Shown here in pieces: positions 20,871-32,480 of a DNA stretch of 64,000 nt (its first letter is position 1; each line of letters begins with the position of its first letter). The notes under the pieces were generated by a model, which was not told the origin of the DNA, did no database searches, and worked only from the letters and a program-made list of their open reading frames with translations. Source of the DNA: Cepaea nemoralis. Lineage: Eukaryota; Mollusca; Gastropoda; Stylommatophora; Helicidae. The DNA lies in NCBI GenBank assembly GCA_014155875.1, contig JACEFZ010004189.1:150001-214000 (forward strand). Direction: 5' to 3'. The translations under genes and the position numbers were made by a program.

Positions 20871-22045
20871 ATTATTCTTACTAGAACAGCCTGATCTGGT
20901 TATTCTCATTAGAACGGCTTGGTCTGGTTATTCTCACAAGATGAGCTGGAGTATCTGAGAAACGTGCCTGTTTATTCTCGCTAAAATAGCTTGATCTGTT
21001 TATTCTCACTGGAACAGCTTGATCTGTTTATTCTCACTAGAATAATTGGAGTATCTGAGGAACGTGCCTGTTTATTCTCACAAGAATAGCTTGATCTGTT
21101 TATTCTCACTAGAATAATTGGAGTATCTGAGGAACGTGCCTGTTTATTCTCACAAGAATAGCTTGATCTGTTTATTCTCACTAGAATAATTGGAGTATCT
21201 GAGGAACGTGCCTGTTTATTCTCACAAGAATAGCTTGATCTGTTTATTCTCACTAGAATAATTGGAGTATCTGAGGAACGTGCCTGTTTATTCTCACAAG
21301 AATAGCTTGATCTGTTTATTCTCACTAGAACAACTTGATCTGTTTATTCTCGCAAGAATAGCTTGATCTGTTTATTCTCACTAGAAAAACTTGATCTGTT
21401 TATTCTCACTAGAACGGCTTGATCTGTTTATTCTCACTAGAACGGCTTGATCTGTTTATTCTCACTAGAACAGTTGGAGTATCTGAGGAACGTGCCTGTT
21501 TATTCTCACAAGAATAGCTTGATCTGTTTATTCTCACTAGAACAACTTGATCTGTTTATTCTCGCAAGAATAGCTTGATCTGTTTATTCTCACTAGAACA
21601 GCTTGATCTGTTTATTCTCACTAGAACAACTTGATCTGTTTATTCTCGCAAGAATAGCTTGATCTGTTTATTCTCACTAGAACAGCTTGATCTGTTTATT
21701 CTCACTAGAACAACTTGATCTGTTTATTCTCACTAGAACAACTTGATCTGTTTATTCTCACTAGAACAACTTGATCTGTTTATTCTCACTAGAACAACTT
21801 GATCTGTTTATTCTCACTAGAACAACTTGATCTGTTTATTCTAACTAGAACAACTTGATCTGTTTATTCTCACTAGAACAACTTGATCTGTTTATTCTAA
21901 CTAGAACAACTTGATCTGTTTATTCTCACTAGAACAACTTGATCTGTTTATTCTAACTAGAACGGATTGATCTGTTTATTCTCACTAGAACAGTTGGAGT
22001 ATCTGAGGAACGTGTCTGTTTATTCTCACAAGAATAGCTTGAGTA
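20871..22045. repeat. 28-bp minisatellite with 72-bp higher-order units
   Basis: The basic unit is CTTGATCTGTTTATTCTCAC plus TAGAACAA. From about 20980 to 21325 a 72-bp compound unit recurs (GTATCTGAGG at 21051, 21123, 21195 and 21267). From about 21330 simple 28-bp units dominate, with local pairs (TTCTAACTAG variants near 21840-21960). The minus strand stays open across the 72-bp zone because 72 is divisible by three; I do not regard that as a gene. Confidence 0.93.
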
Positions 22046-22509
22046 TCTGGGACAGGTACACCAAGGACAACAACCGAATGGTTAAACTCCTAAGCTGAGT
22101 ATAATGTCACACTTAACAATGGCAAGCCACGTTAACAAAAGATGTAACACTTAAACAGGAAGAACTTCGACACCGACAAAAAGAAGGACACCTTTCGAGG
22201 GAAACTAAGGCAGACAGAGCATTTCAAAAATAAATATGACACTATAACGAGGACAACTCAGAAAGACTTTCAACACCGACTACATAAAACACCTTAACAA
22301 GAGGACTATCAACAAAAACCAAGGAGAGCTCTGACATTATACTCACTGGCCTCATCTGCAACATAAAAGCGACATCTGATTATCTGTGTCACCACATAGT
22401 AATGTATACAGGAATCATAATGCATTTATGAGTAATAAATGCCTATATTTTAAATTTTCATCCTCCGTGGTGATTACATCTCCAATTGTTAAATGCAATA
22501 ATCAATATT
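22046..22509. other. Unassigned spacer
   Basis: A-rich sequence with repeated ACACC and AACAAG words; no gene recognised. Confidence 0.3.
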
Positions 22510-22660
22510 GTATAATCAAATTTCCCACCATTCCCCTCCAACTGTCCCGCTGTGACGACATCCTCCAGCCTTCCACTGCAACTGTTCCGTTGCCACGACA
22601 TCCTTCAGCCTTCCCCTCAAACTGTCCCTCTGTGACGACATCCTTCAGCCTTCCTCTTGT
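22510..22660. repeat. ~42-bp tandem repeat, three copies
   Basis: The words ACTGT(C/T)CC, GACGACATCCT and CAGCCTTCC recur in the same order three times. No protein family was recognised. Confidence 0.65.
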
Positions 22661-23253
22661 CATGACACGCCCAACAAAGTTGCACTGTCCTCTTCTGATG
22701 CCAGTAACCAGTTCTCATTGTCTCATTGTCATGCTCACGAGATCTTTGTCATTCTGTCTATCTGTCTACGATATTCTTACTGTCAAGTAACTACTTCCTC
22801 GAAATCTTTGTTATTTGTTTTTATCCGTCCACGGGGTTCTCATAACTATTCTAAATAAAATAACACCACATCTTCACAGCTTCCATATATACTCATTTGT
22901 CTGCTAACTGTCCATGATACCCTTCCATATGTCAGTATTGGCTTGATATTGCACTTACGAACTCTTTGTGTCACCTCTATTGCCAAAGGCATGCTGAACA
23001 TGTTTATATTCAACTTGTAAACTGCGGCCTTTACTTGGGCTATTCTATATTTAACTCCCCCAATACATCTTCCATCTTGTGTTATTAAAGTACCCACATA
23101 CGTACATACATTGACTTGTTTCAGGCTGGGTCATATCATTTTGATGATTCATCTGGGCAGAGATGTTTTCTTTGTTGTTGTATTACAATAAATTATATTT
23201 TGTGTTGTCTGTTTGATAGAGGATTCTGCTGCAATTATATTTTTACAAATAAT

Positions 23254-25808
23254 TTCAACCGTTGTAGTTTGTCCATCATGAATGATGATGACCATTGATT
23301 TCATCCAGTGGGGTTGAAGGTGTGGAGCCGTGAGTTCTAAGATGGCTGATAAGGCCTATTTTGGCTCGAAATGTTCTTTGACAATGTGGGCAAGGAATGC
23401 TTGACGTTTCTGGAGGAGGTTTTCCTGCAGTGGTTTTTCTGTCCTGCCTTTTCTTCACAGCTCTTGCAGTCCTGGTTGCCTCACATATGACTGCACCCTT
23501 GCGTAATGATGCACGCCACGAATTTCGGTCTCTGGCTGCAGCCTCCCAGGTGTCATGATGAATTCCAAAAGCCTTCAGTGAAATTTTCAGAGTGTCTTTA
23601 AAGCGTTTCCTCTGGCCACCTTGGGAGCGTTTACCACAACGCAGTTCGCTGTAAAAAATTCGTTTAGGGAGCCTGTGATCTGGCATGCGAGTCAAGTGAC
23701 CAGCCCAGCGAATCTGATTCTTCAACAGTAGAGTGTGGATACTGGGCATGGATGCTCTTTCTAGGACTTCAGTGTCTGGCATCTTGTCTTGCCATTTAAT
23801 CTTCAGTAGCTTCCGTAGGCAGACTGTGTGGAAGTGGTTTAATTTCCTAGCGTGTCGCTGATAAACAGTCCAGGTTTCACAAGCATATAGCAGTGCGGAT
23901 AATACAACTGCTTTGTAGACTTTTAGCTATGTTTGCAGGCTTATTCCATTTCTGTCCCATACATTCTTGTACAGTCTGCCAAAGGCCGCACTGGCCTTGG
24001 AGATTCTTGTATTCACTTGTATTCATCAATTGTGGCAGCTTGTGACACAGTGCTGCCAAGATAGGTGAACTTGTCCACAACACTTAGTCTATGATCATTC
24101 ACTTTGATATTCGGCACAGTGTGATTATTCCCTGGAGCTGGCTGGTACATAACTACAGTCTTCTCCAAGTTGATATTGAGCCCAAAGTTGGCACAGGCAT
24201 GTGAGAAAGCTGAAACATTATGTTGCATGTCCGCCTCTGAGTTGGCGTACAGAGCGCAATCATCAGCAAACAGGAGCTCTCTGGCGGTGTCGCTGTTAAT
24301 TTTGGTTTTAGCTTTCAGCCTTCTGAGATTGAATAACTTTCCATCCATACGGTAGTTGATGTCTATTCCAATGTCGTCGTTCTCGAAGGCATTCATCAAC
24401 ATGGCTGAAAACATGAGGCTGAACAGTGTTGGTGCCAGGACACATCCTTGCTTCACTCCATTGGTGACAGGAAAAGGTTCAGACAGTTCGCCATTTTCCT
24501 GTACTCTTGCCTGCATGCCATAATGAAATAGCCGCACTATTTGGAGAAACTTTCATGGACAGCCATATTTTCCCATAATCTTCCACAGTCCTTCTCTGCT
24601 GACTGTATCAAAAGCCTTGGTAAGGTCAATGAAAATGGAGAACATTTCGCAGTTCTGTTCCTGACATTTCTCTTGCAGCTGCCTTGCAGCAAAAATCATG
24701 TCAACAGTTCCACGTTCTATTCTGAAGCCACACTGACTCTCAGGAAGAAGACCTTGATCGAGATGGGCTGTGAGGCGATTGAGAAGAATTCTGGCGAGTA
24801 TCTTCCCTACAATTGAAAGCAAGGAGATGCCTCGGTGGTTGTCACAGGATTGGCGGTTTCCTTTACGTTTGTAAAGGTGGACTATTGACGCGTCCTTAAA
24901 ATCTTGTGGCATGGTCTCGTTCATCCATATGTTTGTGAAGACTTGGTGAAGCTGCTCTGTTAGGACCGGCCCACCTGCCTTGTATATCTCTGCTGGGGTG
25001 GAGTCAGGACCAGGTGCCTTGCCTCTGGAGAGTTGCTGGATGGCTTTGTTTACTTCCACTATGGTTGGCAGGTCATCAAGTGTCTCATTGGTAGGAACAT
25101 GAGGAAGGCAGTTGATGGTTTCATCATCGACGAAGGAAGTTGCATTTAAGATGTTGCAGAAATGCTCTGCCCAGCGTTGAAGGATTTCTTTCTTATCGGT
25201 GATCAATGTTCCCCCATCTGCACTGAGGAGGGGAATTATGTCTAGTGATGTAGGACCATAGACCTCTTTCAGTGAGTCGTAGAAGTCTTTCATATCATGT
25301 CTGTCAGCAAAGCCCTGAATTTCATCAGCTTTGCTGCTCAGCCAGGAGTCCCGCATGTGCCGAAGTTTCTGCTGCACTACTCTCTGAATGTTCTTGAAGG
25401 CATCTTTTTTTAATGTTGACTTTGGGTCATTCAAATGTGCCTTGAGGAGAAGATGTTTCTCGGCCAGCAATTGGTTGATGTCTTCGGAATTTTCATCAAA
25501 CCAGTCTTTATGCTTTCGGGGGGCTGGACCCAGGATTTCCATAGCAGTGTTGTAAATTATGTTCTTTAGGGCTCTCCATTATGTTTCTGTATCCTGTTTA
25601 GCTGCAGCATTTGGCTTGAGGCGGTCTTCCAGCATATTTTCAAACGACTGCTGCATTTTCTTGCTGTTTAGGCGGGTGACATTTAGCATTTTTTGCATTT
25701 TCACCCCTTGAGGACGCCGTGGTGGCCTGATGTGAATGTTTATTTTCGAGACAATGAGACGATGGTCTGTCCAACATTCGGCACCACACATGGATTTTGT
25801 CTTCAACC
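23254..25808 (-). mobile_element. 5'-truncated LINE-B insertion with candidate TSD
   Basis: LINE-B sequence runs from 25801 down to 23261. TTCAACC occurs at 25802-25808 and 23254-23260, exactly where LINE-A homology stops and resumes. Joining the outer blocks restores a continuous LINE-A alignment. The 5' truncation falls inside the endonuclease. A second copy (59148-59268) diverges from this one precisely at the inferred truncation point, which supports the boundary. Confidence 0.82.
23276..25801 (-). pseudogene. LINE-B endonuclease tail, reverse transcriptase and C2H2 end
   Basis: In order on the minus strand: the endonuclease end (CGAECWTDHRLIVSKINIH), a connector with KHKDWFDENSEDINQLL, and the RT (QQLSRGKAPGPDSTPAEIYK; DNHRGISLLSIVGKILARIL; FIDLTKAFDTVSREGLW; GVKQGCVLAPTLFSLMF; catalytic LLFADDCALYA; FTYLGSTVSQAATIDEYK). 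The thumb region RWAGHLTRMPDHRLPKRIFY follows, then a C-terminal C2H2 finger (CPHCQRTF--KIGLISHLRTH). Damage: TAA at 25579-25581, TGA at 24553-24555, a 10-bp duplication (GAATACAAGT) near 24013-24030 that shifts the frame, and TAG at 23927-23929. The clade was not assigned. The protein is otherwise well conserved, so the insertion is not very old. Confidence 0.88.
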
Positions 25809-25868
25809 ACATTCATGTCATCAGCGTAATGCAGCTTGTTAACATTATGTCCACCAACTGACATTACT

Positions 25869-26120
25869 GGCGAGTCTTGTCACTGACAACTGTCATTTAC
25901 TGCCAGTATAGTACCTTACGGTGTATGACAGAGGGGTCTTTGAGTCTCAGGAATTAAGGCCGCTTGGCTAGTGCAGTCGCCGCGAACTGTGAAGGCTAGG
26001 ATTGTCTTTTTTCCCCCTACAGAAAAAAATCCCACACCTCCTAGGTGGTCGAACCCGGGTCTCCCGAAGGAGAGTCAGGCGTTCTAGCCACTCGGCCATC
26101 CGCTCCTCGGCGAGTCTTGT
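25869..26120 (-). mobile_element. tRNA-derived SINE (SINE-3) with 12-bp TSD
   Basis: GGCGAGTCTTGT at 25869-25880 and 26109-26120 flanks a 228-bp insertion. On the minus strand the head starts GAGGAGCGGATGGCCGAGTG. The A-box TGGCCGAGTGG (26088-26098) and B-box GGGTTCGACC (26047-26056) are excellent matches and resemble a Ser/Leu-type tRNA start. The unrelated body lies at 25881-26000. It interrupts the LINE-A relic. Confidence 0.93.
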
Positions 26121-26397
26121 AATGATCACTTTATTATTTTGTTATAAAACTGAACAGATCGGGAGATAATGCACAGCCTTGTCTAACACCTTGTGTAATG
26201 TTTGAAATGTTCCCTATTTGTTGTCAATTTGTGTGGCTGCTCTTTGTTGCCAATCAAGTTTGTTTATAATGTTCAAATATTTACCAACAATGTTTTAGAT
26301 TTCCAACATTAGAATTATTTCTCGATTTTTCGCTTTATCAAACTACTTAATGTTGTCAATAAAGAACAAGTATCGATCTATATACATCCTATGATGT

Positions 26398-26446
26398 GAA
26401 TCTTATCTTATCTTATCTTATCTTATCTTATCTTATCTTATCTTAT

Positions 26447-26477
<31 letters not shown>

Positions 26478-26482
26478 CTATC
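26398..26482. repeat. (TCTTA)n microsatellite
   Basis: About 16 copies of the pentamer, with TCCTA interruptions. Confidence 0.95.
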
Positions 26483-26649
26483 TATCCCATGTTAATTATC
26501 ATTTGTCAAATATCTATATGTTGCACATCTGATGCTAAGTTTTGTACGATATCTATCTTGCGATGTTTGTGTTAAAACTACATTTCATAAACTTCTAAGT
26601 TCTTATTGATCTGGTGTGTATAGTTCGGAAGAACAGATAGATCATCGCT

Positions 26650-26815
26650 GAATGGATAGAATGGTACTGTAGGAAGTGACCAGGGGAACTCGCTGACATT
26701 GAGGTCTTCAAGAAAACGACATCAGTATTGTGACGCGTCTCTGGCTGTTGAAGATGAGGACGGAGCACGTATGTGAATGTCCAGAGTGCTGGGTTGTCGG
26801 TTCTTAAGTCAACTC
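26650..26815 (+). pseudogene. LINE-C 3' end relic
   Basis: GGCTGTTGAAGATGAGGACG, GAGCACGTATGTGAATGTCC and GTCGGTTCTTAAGTCAACTC match the last ~40 codons and simple tail of the LINE-C copies at 34700-34820 and 115-225. The frame is damaged upstream. The rest of 26483-26960 has no recognisable gene. Confidence 0.6.
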
Positions 26816-27035
26816 AACTCATTCTTTTTATCTCTGTTGTTTGTGGTCCATGTTTCAGAGCGATACGGGCCAAATGTGCAGGGTCTTAGTCAAGTTCGAA
26901 AGGTTTGTGTTTAAAACATCAGGGTACACTGGTAGTGCGGCCCCTTTCCCCAACAACTCCACAGATGTATAGTGATTATTTGTTGCCTCAGTTCAGTATT
27001 GATGCTGTGTGCGTGCTGAAATTGACAGTTCACGT

Positions 27036-27173
<138 letters not shown>

Positions 27174-27389
27174 GAGCAATCTGCCACTGACACGTAGCAG
27201 TGTTGGTAAGATCTTTGTCTGGTCACAATTCAATTGATTTCACGCCTTATATTTTCACCTGGTTGAGTAATCAATACACCAATAGCATTTAGTCTGGTTT
27301 TTATCCCACCTATCACGTACCATGCAGGTAAGCGTGGGCTGTCATTATTTTCAATTTCACTCGATCACAAGAGTCGTGGATCAGCTCAG
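27174..27389. other. Unassigned spacer
   Basis: No gene was recognised. Confidence 0.3.
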
Positions 27390-29310
27390 TGTTCTTTCTC
27401 TACCATGCCACGTGGTCAAGCCATCCAGGTATTTACCTCTCTGTCTTCCCCTTTTTCTCTTCCCCTCGATCTTGCCAGTTGTTACCAAGTTCTCCAATTT
27501 ATTTCTTCTCATAACATATCCAAAAACTTTGACAGTCTAGTTTCTCTAATCAATTTAAATTTGTGATTTGTTTCTTGTAGTACTTATTCATTGTTATTTT
27601 TTTTCTGTCTGTCCATGGCATTCTTTGCATTCTCCTCAGAAACAACATTTCCACAGCTGTCAGATGTTTTTCAGCTTGACTGCTCATTGTCCAAGTTTCA
27701 CATCCATTTTAAAAGTCCAGGCTCTATGTAGCACCTCAAGACTTTAATTTTTCTCTTTTCAACTGACCTCTTTTTATGGGTCAGTATGTTTCTTATCTTC
27801 CTAAAGGCTACCTTCACCATGTTGATTCTTGTTCTAATCTCTTCAAAGCATCTCCCATCAAATGTTATGACTGTTCCGAGATAAATGTACCGAATCACTT
27901 GTTGACGAATATTCCCATTTACTTGTATATTACATTGTGGTATTTCGTTCTTCCTTGTGACGACCATAATCTGTGTCTTCTTACAAGTTAATTCTTACCC
28001 TAATTGTTTACTGTGTACAACAACCACATCTACTAATTGTTGCAGATCCTGCTCATTGTCTGCAACAAATACTGTAGCATCTGCATATCTAATGTTATTG
28101 ATGATAAAGACCCCTATGATGATTCTATTTATATCGTCAACATTTCTGGATATATTTTCACTGTATAGAAAAAAAAAAAGACCTGGAGACATTACACATC
28201 GCTGTCTCACACCTCTCTTAATAGATTGATATTGACCCACTTAATTATCAATGCTTATGGCAGCTTGTTGTTTCTAATATATGTTTTTTATAAGTCTAAT
28301 GTCTTTCCCGTTGGTCTCCGTAGCTTAGGTCTTGCGGACTCGATTTGTGAGCCTGAATACCTGCATTCGAAACACAGCTGCGACCGATTTGGCAGCAGCC
28401 CGCGTCGCGTGGGTCTTAACGTGTTGGTATGGGAGCCGTTCGTTCATTAAGCAATGGCAAACTACTGAAAGTAAAGTTGTCAAGACATAAAAAACAGCAG
28501 TAAAATGCTGGTGTTGACAGCGATGTCCTTTAAACAGAATATGCAAAAGAAAACTGTCTTTCCTATCAATGTGTAGATCTGCAAGCATCTCTACCATGTT
28601 GACATGTCTCACTTTATCGAAAGCCTTTGTGTAGTCAATAAAGCAAAGATGTATATCTTTGTTTACTTACATAGAACGTTCAATTACTGTTCACAGCATA
28701 TACGACAGCATTTACTGTACCCTTGTCTTCTACAAACCCACATTGTTCTTCTCATATTTCAGGTTGTATTTTCTTCCTAACTCTTTGTATGATAATTCTT
28801 AGCAAAATCTTCGTGATGTGACTCATTATACTAATTGTTCTACTGATCACATTCCAAGGCTCCTGATTTCTTTGGGATTACAATAAGTACAGAATTATAT
28901 AATTCAGAAGGTATATCTCGGGTATCATATATTGTGTTCAGCAGCCTGGTGGCTTGATCTATTCCATATTCTTCTAAAGCTTTAATCATGTCTGTTGTGA
29001 TGTTATCTGAACTGGGGTGACTTGCCAGTTTTCATAGGGTTAAGAACATTCTGAACCTCCATCTTCAAAATTGGCAGTCCTTCATTATTAAAATGAAGAG
29101 CATTCTGTTCATCTCTGTTATCATCATAACGGTTTTTCAAATAATCTGACCACACATGTAGAATCTGATATTTTCCAATTATTATTTTTCCATCTTTTGT
29201 TTTTAGACAGCCTGCTGAAGTAAATGTTCTTTTATTAGAAAGTTCCTGAATTCTTTTGTGCATTGATTTGGTTTTAATACTACAGCGAAAAGAAGAGATC
29301 GACATATGTA
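27390..29310 (-). pseudogene. LINE-A copy (RT and C-terminal part), decayed
   Basis: Minus-strand blocks in LINE-A order: the connector (29305-29003, HKRIQELSNKRTFTSAGCLK; KIIIGKYQILHVWSDYL), the region before the palm (IPKKSGALECD-type, around 28860), VRHVNMVEMLADLHIDRKD (28612-28555), RGVRQRCVMSPGLF with NNIRYADATVFVADNEQDLQ (28240-27995), YIYLGTVITFDGRC and LRCYIEPGLL (27967-27698), and the C-terminus (VMRRNKLENLVTTGKIEGKR, near 27500-27420). The YADD motif reads YADA here. SINE-4a is inserted at 28309-28554. Many frame breaks are present, and the endonuclease is missing. Confidence 0.85.
28300..28563 (+). mobile_element. tRNA-derived SINE (SINE-4a) with 9-bp TSD
   Basis: TGTCTTTCC at 28300-28308 and 28555-28563 flanks a 246-bp insertion. 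The A-box-like TAGCTTAGGTC (28321-28331) and B-box-like GCATTCGAAAC (28363-28373) match, with decay, those of the copy at 59880-60102. Both share AGCAATGGCAAACTACT and AGTAAA further on. Confidence 0.85.
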
Positions 29311-29399
29311 AATATGGAAAAGATTAAAAACCTCTCTTTCACAAACTCCCGCACAATGTGATACAATTCTATACGGGGACGTGTAGAGGCGTGCAGTGC

Positions 29400-30990
29400 A
29401 TAGGGAAACTAAAACCAGTTGATGTAAGTTGTCTGTAATTTAGTTCATGTTAATGTAAATAAACGTAAGTTGATATAAGTTGTCTGTAATTTAGTTCATG
29501 TTACTGTAAATAAACGTAAGTTGATGTAAGTTGTCTGTAATATTAGTTCATGTTAATGTAAATAAACGTAAGTTGATGTAAGTTGTCTGTAATTTAGTTC
29601 ATGTTAATGTAAATAAACTTAAGTTGATGTAAGTTGTCTGTAATGTTAGTTCATGTTAATGTAAATAAACTTAAGTTGATGTAAGTTGTCTGTAATGTTA
29701 GTTCATGTTAATGTAAATAAACTTAAGTTGATGTAAGTTGTCTGTAATGTTAGTTCATGTTAATGTAAATAAACTTAAGTTGATGTAAGTTGTCTGTAAT
29801 GTTAGTTCATGTTAATGTAAATAAACTTAAGTTGATGTAAGTTGTCTGTAATTTAGTTCATGTTAATGTAAATAAACTTAAGTTGATGTAAGTTGTCTGT
29901 AATAATAGTTCATGTTAATGTAGATAAACTTAAGTTGATGTAAGTTGTCTGTAATGTTAGTTCATGTTAACATAGACAAACTTAAGTTGATGTAAGTTGT
30001 CTGTAATGTTAGTTCATGTTAATGTAGACAAACTTAAGTTGATGTAAGTTGTCTGTAATGTTAGTTCATGTTAACATAGACAAACTTAAGTTGATGTAAG
30101 TTGTCTGTAATGTTAGTTCATGTTAATGTAGATAAACTTAAGTTGATGTAAGTTGTCTGTAATGTTAGTTCATGTTAACATAGACAAACTTAAGTTGATG
30201 TAAGTTGTCTGTAATGTTAGTTCATGTTAACATAGACAAACTTAAGTTGATGTAAGTTGTCTGTAATGTTAGTTTATGTTAATGTAGATAAACTTAAGTT
30301 GATGTAAGTTGTCTGTAATGTTAGTTTATGTTAATGTAGATAAACTTAAGTTGATGTAAGTTGTCTGTAATGTTAGTTCATGTTAACATAGACAAACTTA
30401 AGTTGATGTAAGTTGTCTGTAATGTTAGTTTATGTTAATGTAGATAAACTTAAGTTGATGTAAGTTGTATGTAATGTTAGTTCATGTTAACATAGACAAA
30501 CTTAAGTTGATGTAAGTTGTCTGTAATGTTAGTTCATGTTAATGTAGATAAACTTAAGTTGATGTAAGTTGTATGTAATGTTAGTTCGTGTAAATAAACG
30601 CAAGTTGATGCAGGTTTTATATAATATTAGGTAATTTTAATGTAAATAAACTTAAGCTGATGATGTGAGTTGTCTTTAATATTAGTTCATGTTATGCTAA
30701 ATAAATTGCTGAAGGTTGTCTGTAATGTTAGTTCATATTGCTGCAAATAAACGTAAGTTGACGATGTAAGTTCTCTTTAATATTAGTTCATGTTAGGGTA
30801 GATATTCTAAAGTTGATGTAAGTTGTCTGTAATGTTAGCTCATGTCAATGTAAATAAACTTGTGTTGATGGAAATTGTCTATAATATTAGTTCATGCAAA
30901 TGTAAATAAACCTCAACAAGCTGATGTAAGCTTTCTGTGGTATTGGTTCATGTTACAGTAACTAAACTGAAGCTAATTGTTGCAAGTTGT
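29400..30990. repeat. 52-bp minisatellite (about 30 units)
   Basis: Each unit reads TTGATGTAAGTTGTCTGTAA, TGTTAGTTCATGTTAA, TGTAAATAAACTTAAG. Two subtypes interleave in the middle (AATGTAGATAAAC and AACATAGACAAAC). The right end (from about 30590) is strongly diverged, as expected for array edges. Diverged units reappear at 33490-33690 beyond a LINE-B insertion. Confidence 0.95.
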
Positions 30991-31849
30991 ATGTAATGCC
31001 AATTCATATTCAATGTGATAAAATCTCCTCTGCAAAGCAAGCAAGACAATAGGCTTCTGATAGTCAGAAATGATACCCCTTCCCAAAATGTTTCCCTTCA
31101 CCTTCTTTTCACTCTTCGGGGTGGGTCCACTCGGATCATAACTCCGGACGTCTTTCTCCTGCCATAAGTTCGTATCCTGTTTCGAAACGTTTGAGTCGTG
31201 CTCCCACTTGTTCCACAGATGAGCAATGTGCGTGCTCCAAAGCCATTCCGCCCTCGGGGAGGAGAACATCAAGTGCTGAAACAGAAGAAGAAGAAGATAA
31301 CTCTGACACAAGAGTGCCCTCACACATATTCTAGCACCTTCGGCCGTGAGAATCCAGCTCCTTCCCCCGCCGTTCACTTCTGTCGTCGCCTCCACGTCGG
31401 CGTTTCGCTATGCTCTAGTACACGACATTCACACCATGCTGCCTTCTGCCTATCCCGTTCATGGCTCACAGATTCTGGGAAGCCAGCTCTTCCTCTAGGT
31501 TACTTGATTGTGAGTTTGGGCTCCCCAACCCTCACGCGGTTTCTGGTGCGGGGCGTGGTTCTCACAGGGACATTGTAAATCACCATTAGCTGGAGGTAGG
31601 ACTTCGGCCGAAATTTCCTTGATATCTGTGATAGAACGTCCGAGTCTCAAGTGCACAACACTCGTTTGGAGGGATCGCTATAGACAGTACACTGGGGTAC
31701 GGGGTGTCAGGCATGGTAGTACCTTTGGTATGGATGCTTGTCACGCTCTTTTCAGGGCACATCTCCCACTTGTCCAAGCCTGACACCCAGCTTACGACTG
31801 TGGCTCCTAGTAGCTGTCAGCATGTGACAGCGGCCACCCCCCCCCCCCC
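30991..31849. other. Unassigned stretch between the 52-bp array and LINE-B
   Basis: No domain was recognised. It is less AT-rich than its surroundings and contains (GAA)n near 31285-31300. It may be the upstream part of the LINE-B leader or an unrelated insertion. Confidence 0.35.
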
Positions 31850-31850
31850 C
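31837..31850 (+). repeat. Poly-C run (14 C)
   Basis: A homopolymer at the inferred start of the LINE-B leader region. Confidence 0.85.
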
Positions 31851-31876
31851 TCCATCCAGGCAACAGCTGTGACAGG

Positions 31877-32140
31877 ATGGCTAAACCAGGCGTGGGTAGC
31901 CGATTTGGTGTCAAACCAATCGGTAAACTATGGTATGGCTACCCAGCATGTGAAGACAGGACTCGGCAGACTGCGAGGAAGAAATTCAACGGGAAAGATG
32001 GCGTTTACCTGCAAAGCGTTGTGGAACGTAAGGAGCACGGAAAGACACGTAGAGCGCCCTGGTCATCCACTGCACCTGTATTCGTCACCAGTCGTTTTGA
32101 TTTGTCTTGCCATTGGACTCAGATGGACTCAGGCGAGTGA
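31877..32140 (+). other. Open frame in the LINE-B leader, function unknown
   Basis: An 87-codon frame (MAKPGVGSRFGVKPIGKLWY ...) with many basic residues ends at TGA before the endonuclease. It could be a short ORF1-like product or plain leader. I recognise no domain. Confidence 0.25.
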
Positions 32141-32480
32141 GTGAGGTCGAAGAATTGCGCAGCATCTTCCTCACTTTATTCCAATTCATCGCGCAAGTCA
32201 TTCTTCATCCAACTTCACACATCACCCTCAAGCCCTGTGGCGATGCGAAGCGGCAGGCGAGGGTACGCTGGCAGCCGTAGTCGCAGACATGCACACAGGC
32301 GGCTCAGGCCATATGGTTGTCTCCTACTGACCGGAGCAGTAGTGGGATTCGGCAGCCCCCTGGGCGACTGAGCAGCCCACTATAGGAACACACTGCACAC
32401 CTCCATAACATGAGGAAGGAGCTAAAATAAGGTTCCCTAAAGATTGTCTGCTCCATCACTACCTAACCAGCTAGCCCCGG

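Larger units (their letters stand above)
22840..26390 (-). pseudogene. Old LINE-A copy, split by a LINE-B and a SINE
   Basis: Minus-strand homology to the LINE-A RT is recovered in three blocks. At 26390-26121: AFDKAKNREIILMLEI, LDWQQRAATQIDNK and the -VRQGCALSPDLF- region. At 25868-25809: GGHNVNKLHYADDMNVVE, covering the YADD motif. At 23253-22840: LKQVNVCTYVGTLITQDG, RIAQVKAAVYKLN, CNIKPILTYGRVSW and the EAVKMW region. The blocks are separated by SINE-3 (25881-26108) and LINE-B (23261-25801). Stops and frameshifts are frequent. The order of events is old LINE-A first, then the two insertions. Confidence 0.85.

Noticed and set aside
20981..21325. Minus-strand 114-codon repeat protein
   Set aside because: It stays open only because the 72-bp higher-order unit is divisible by three.
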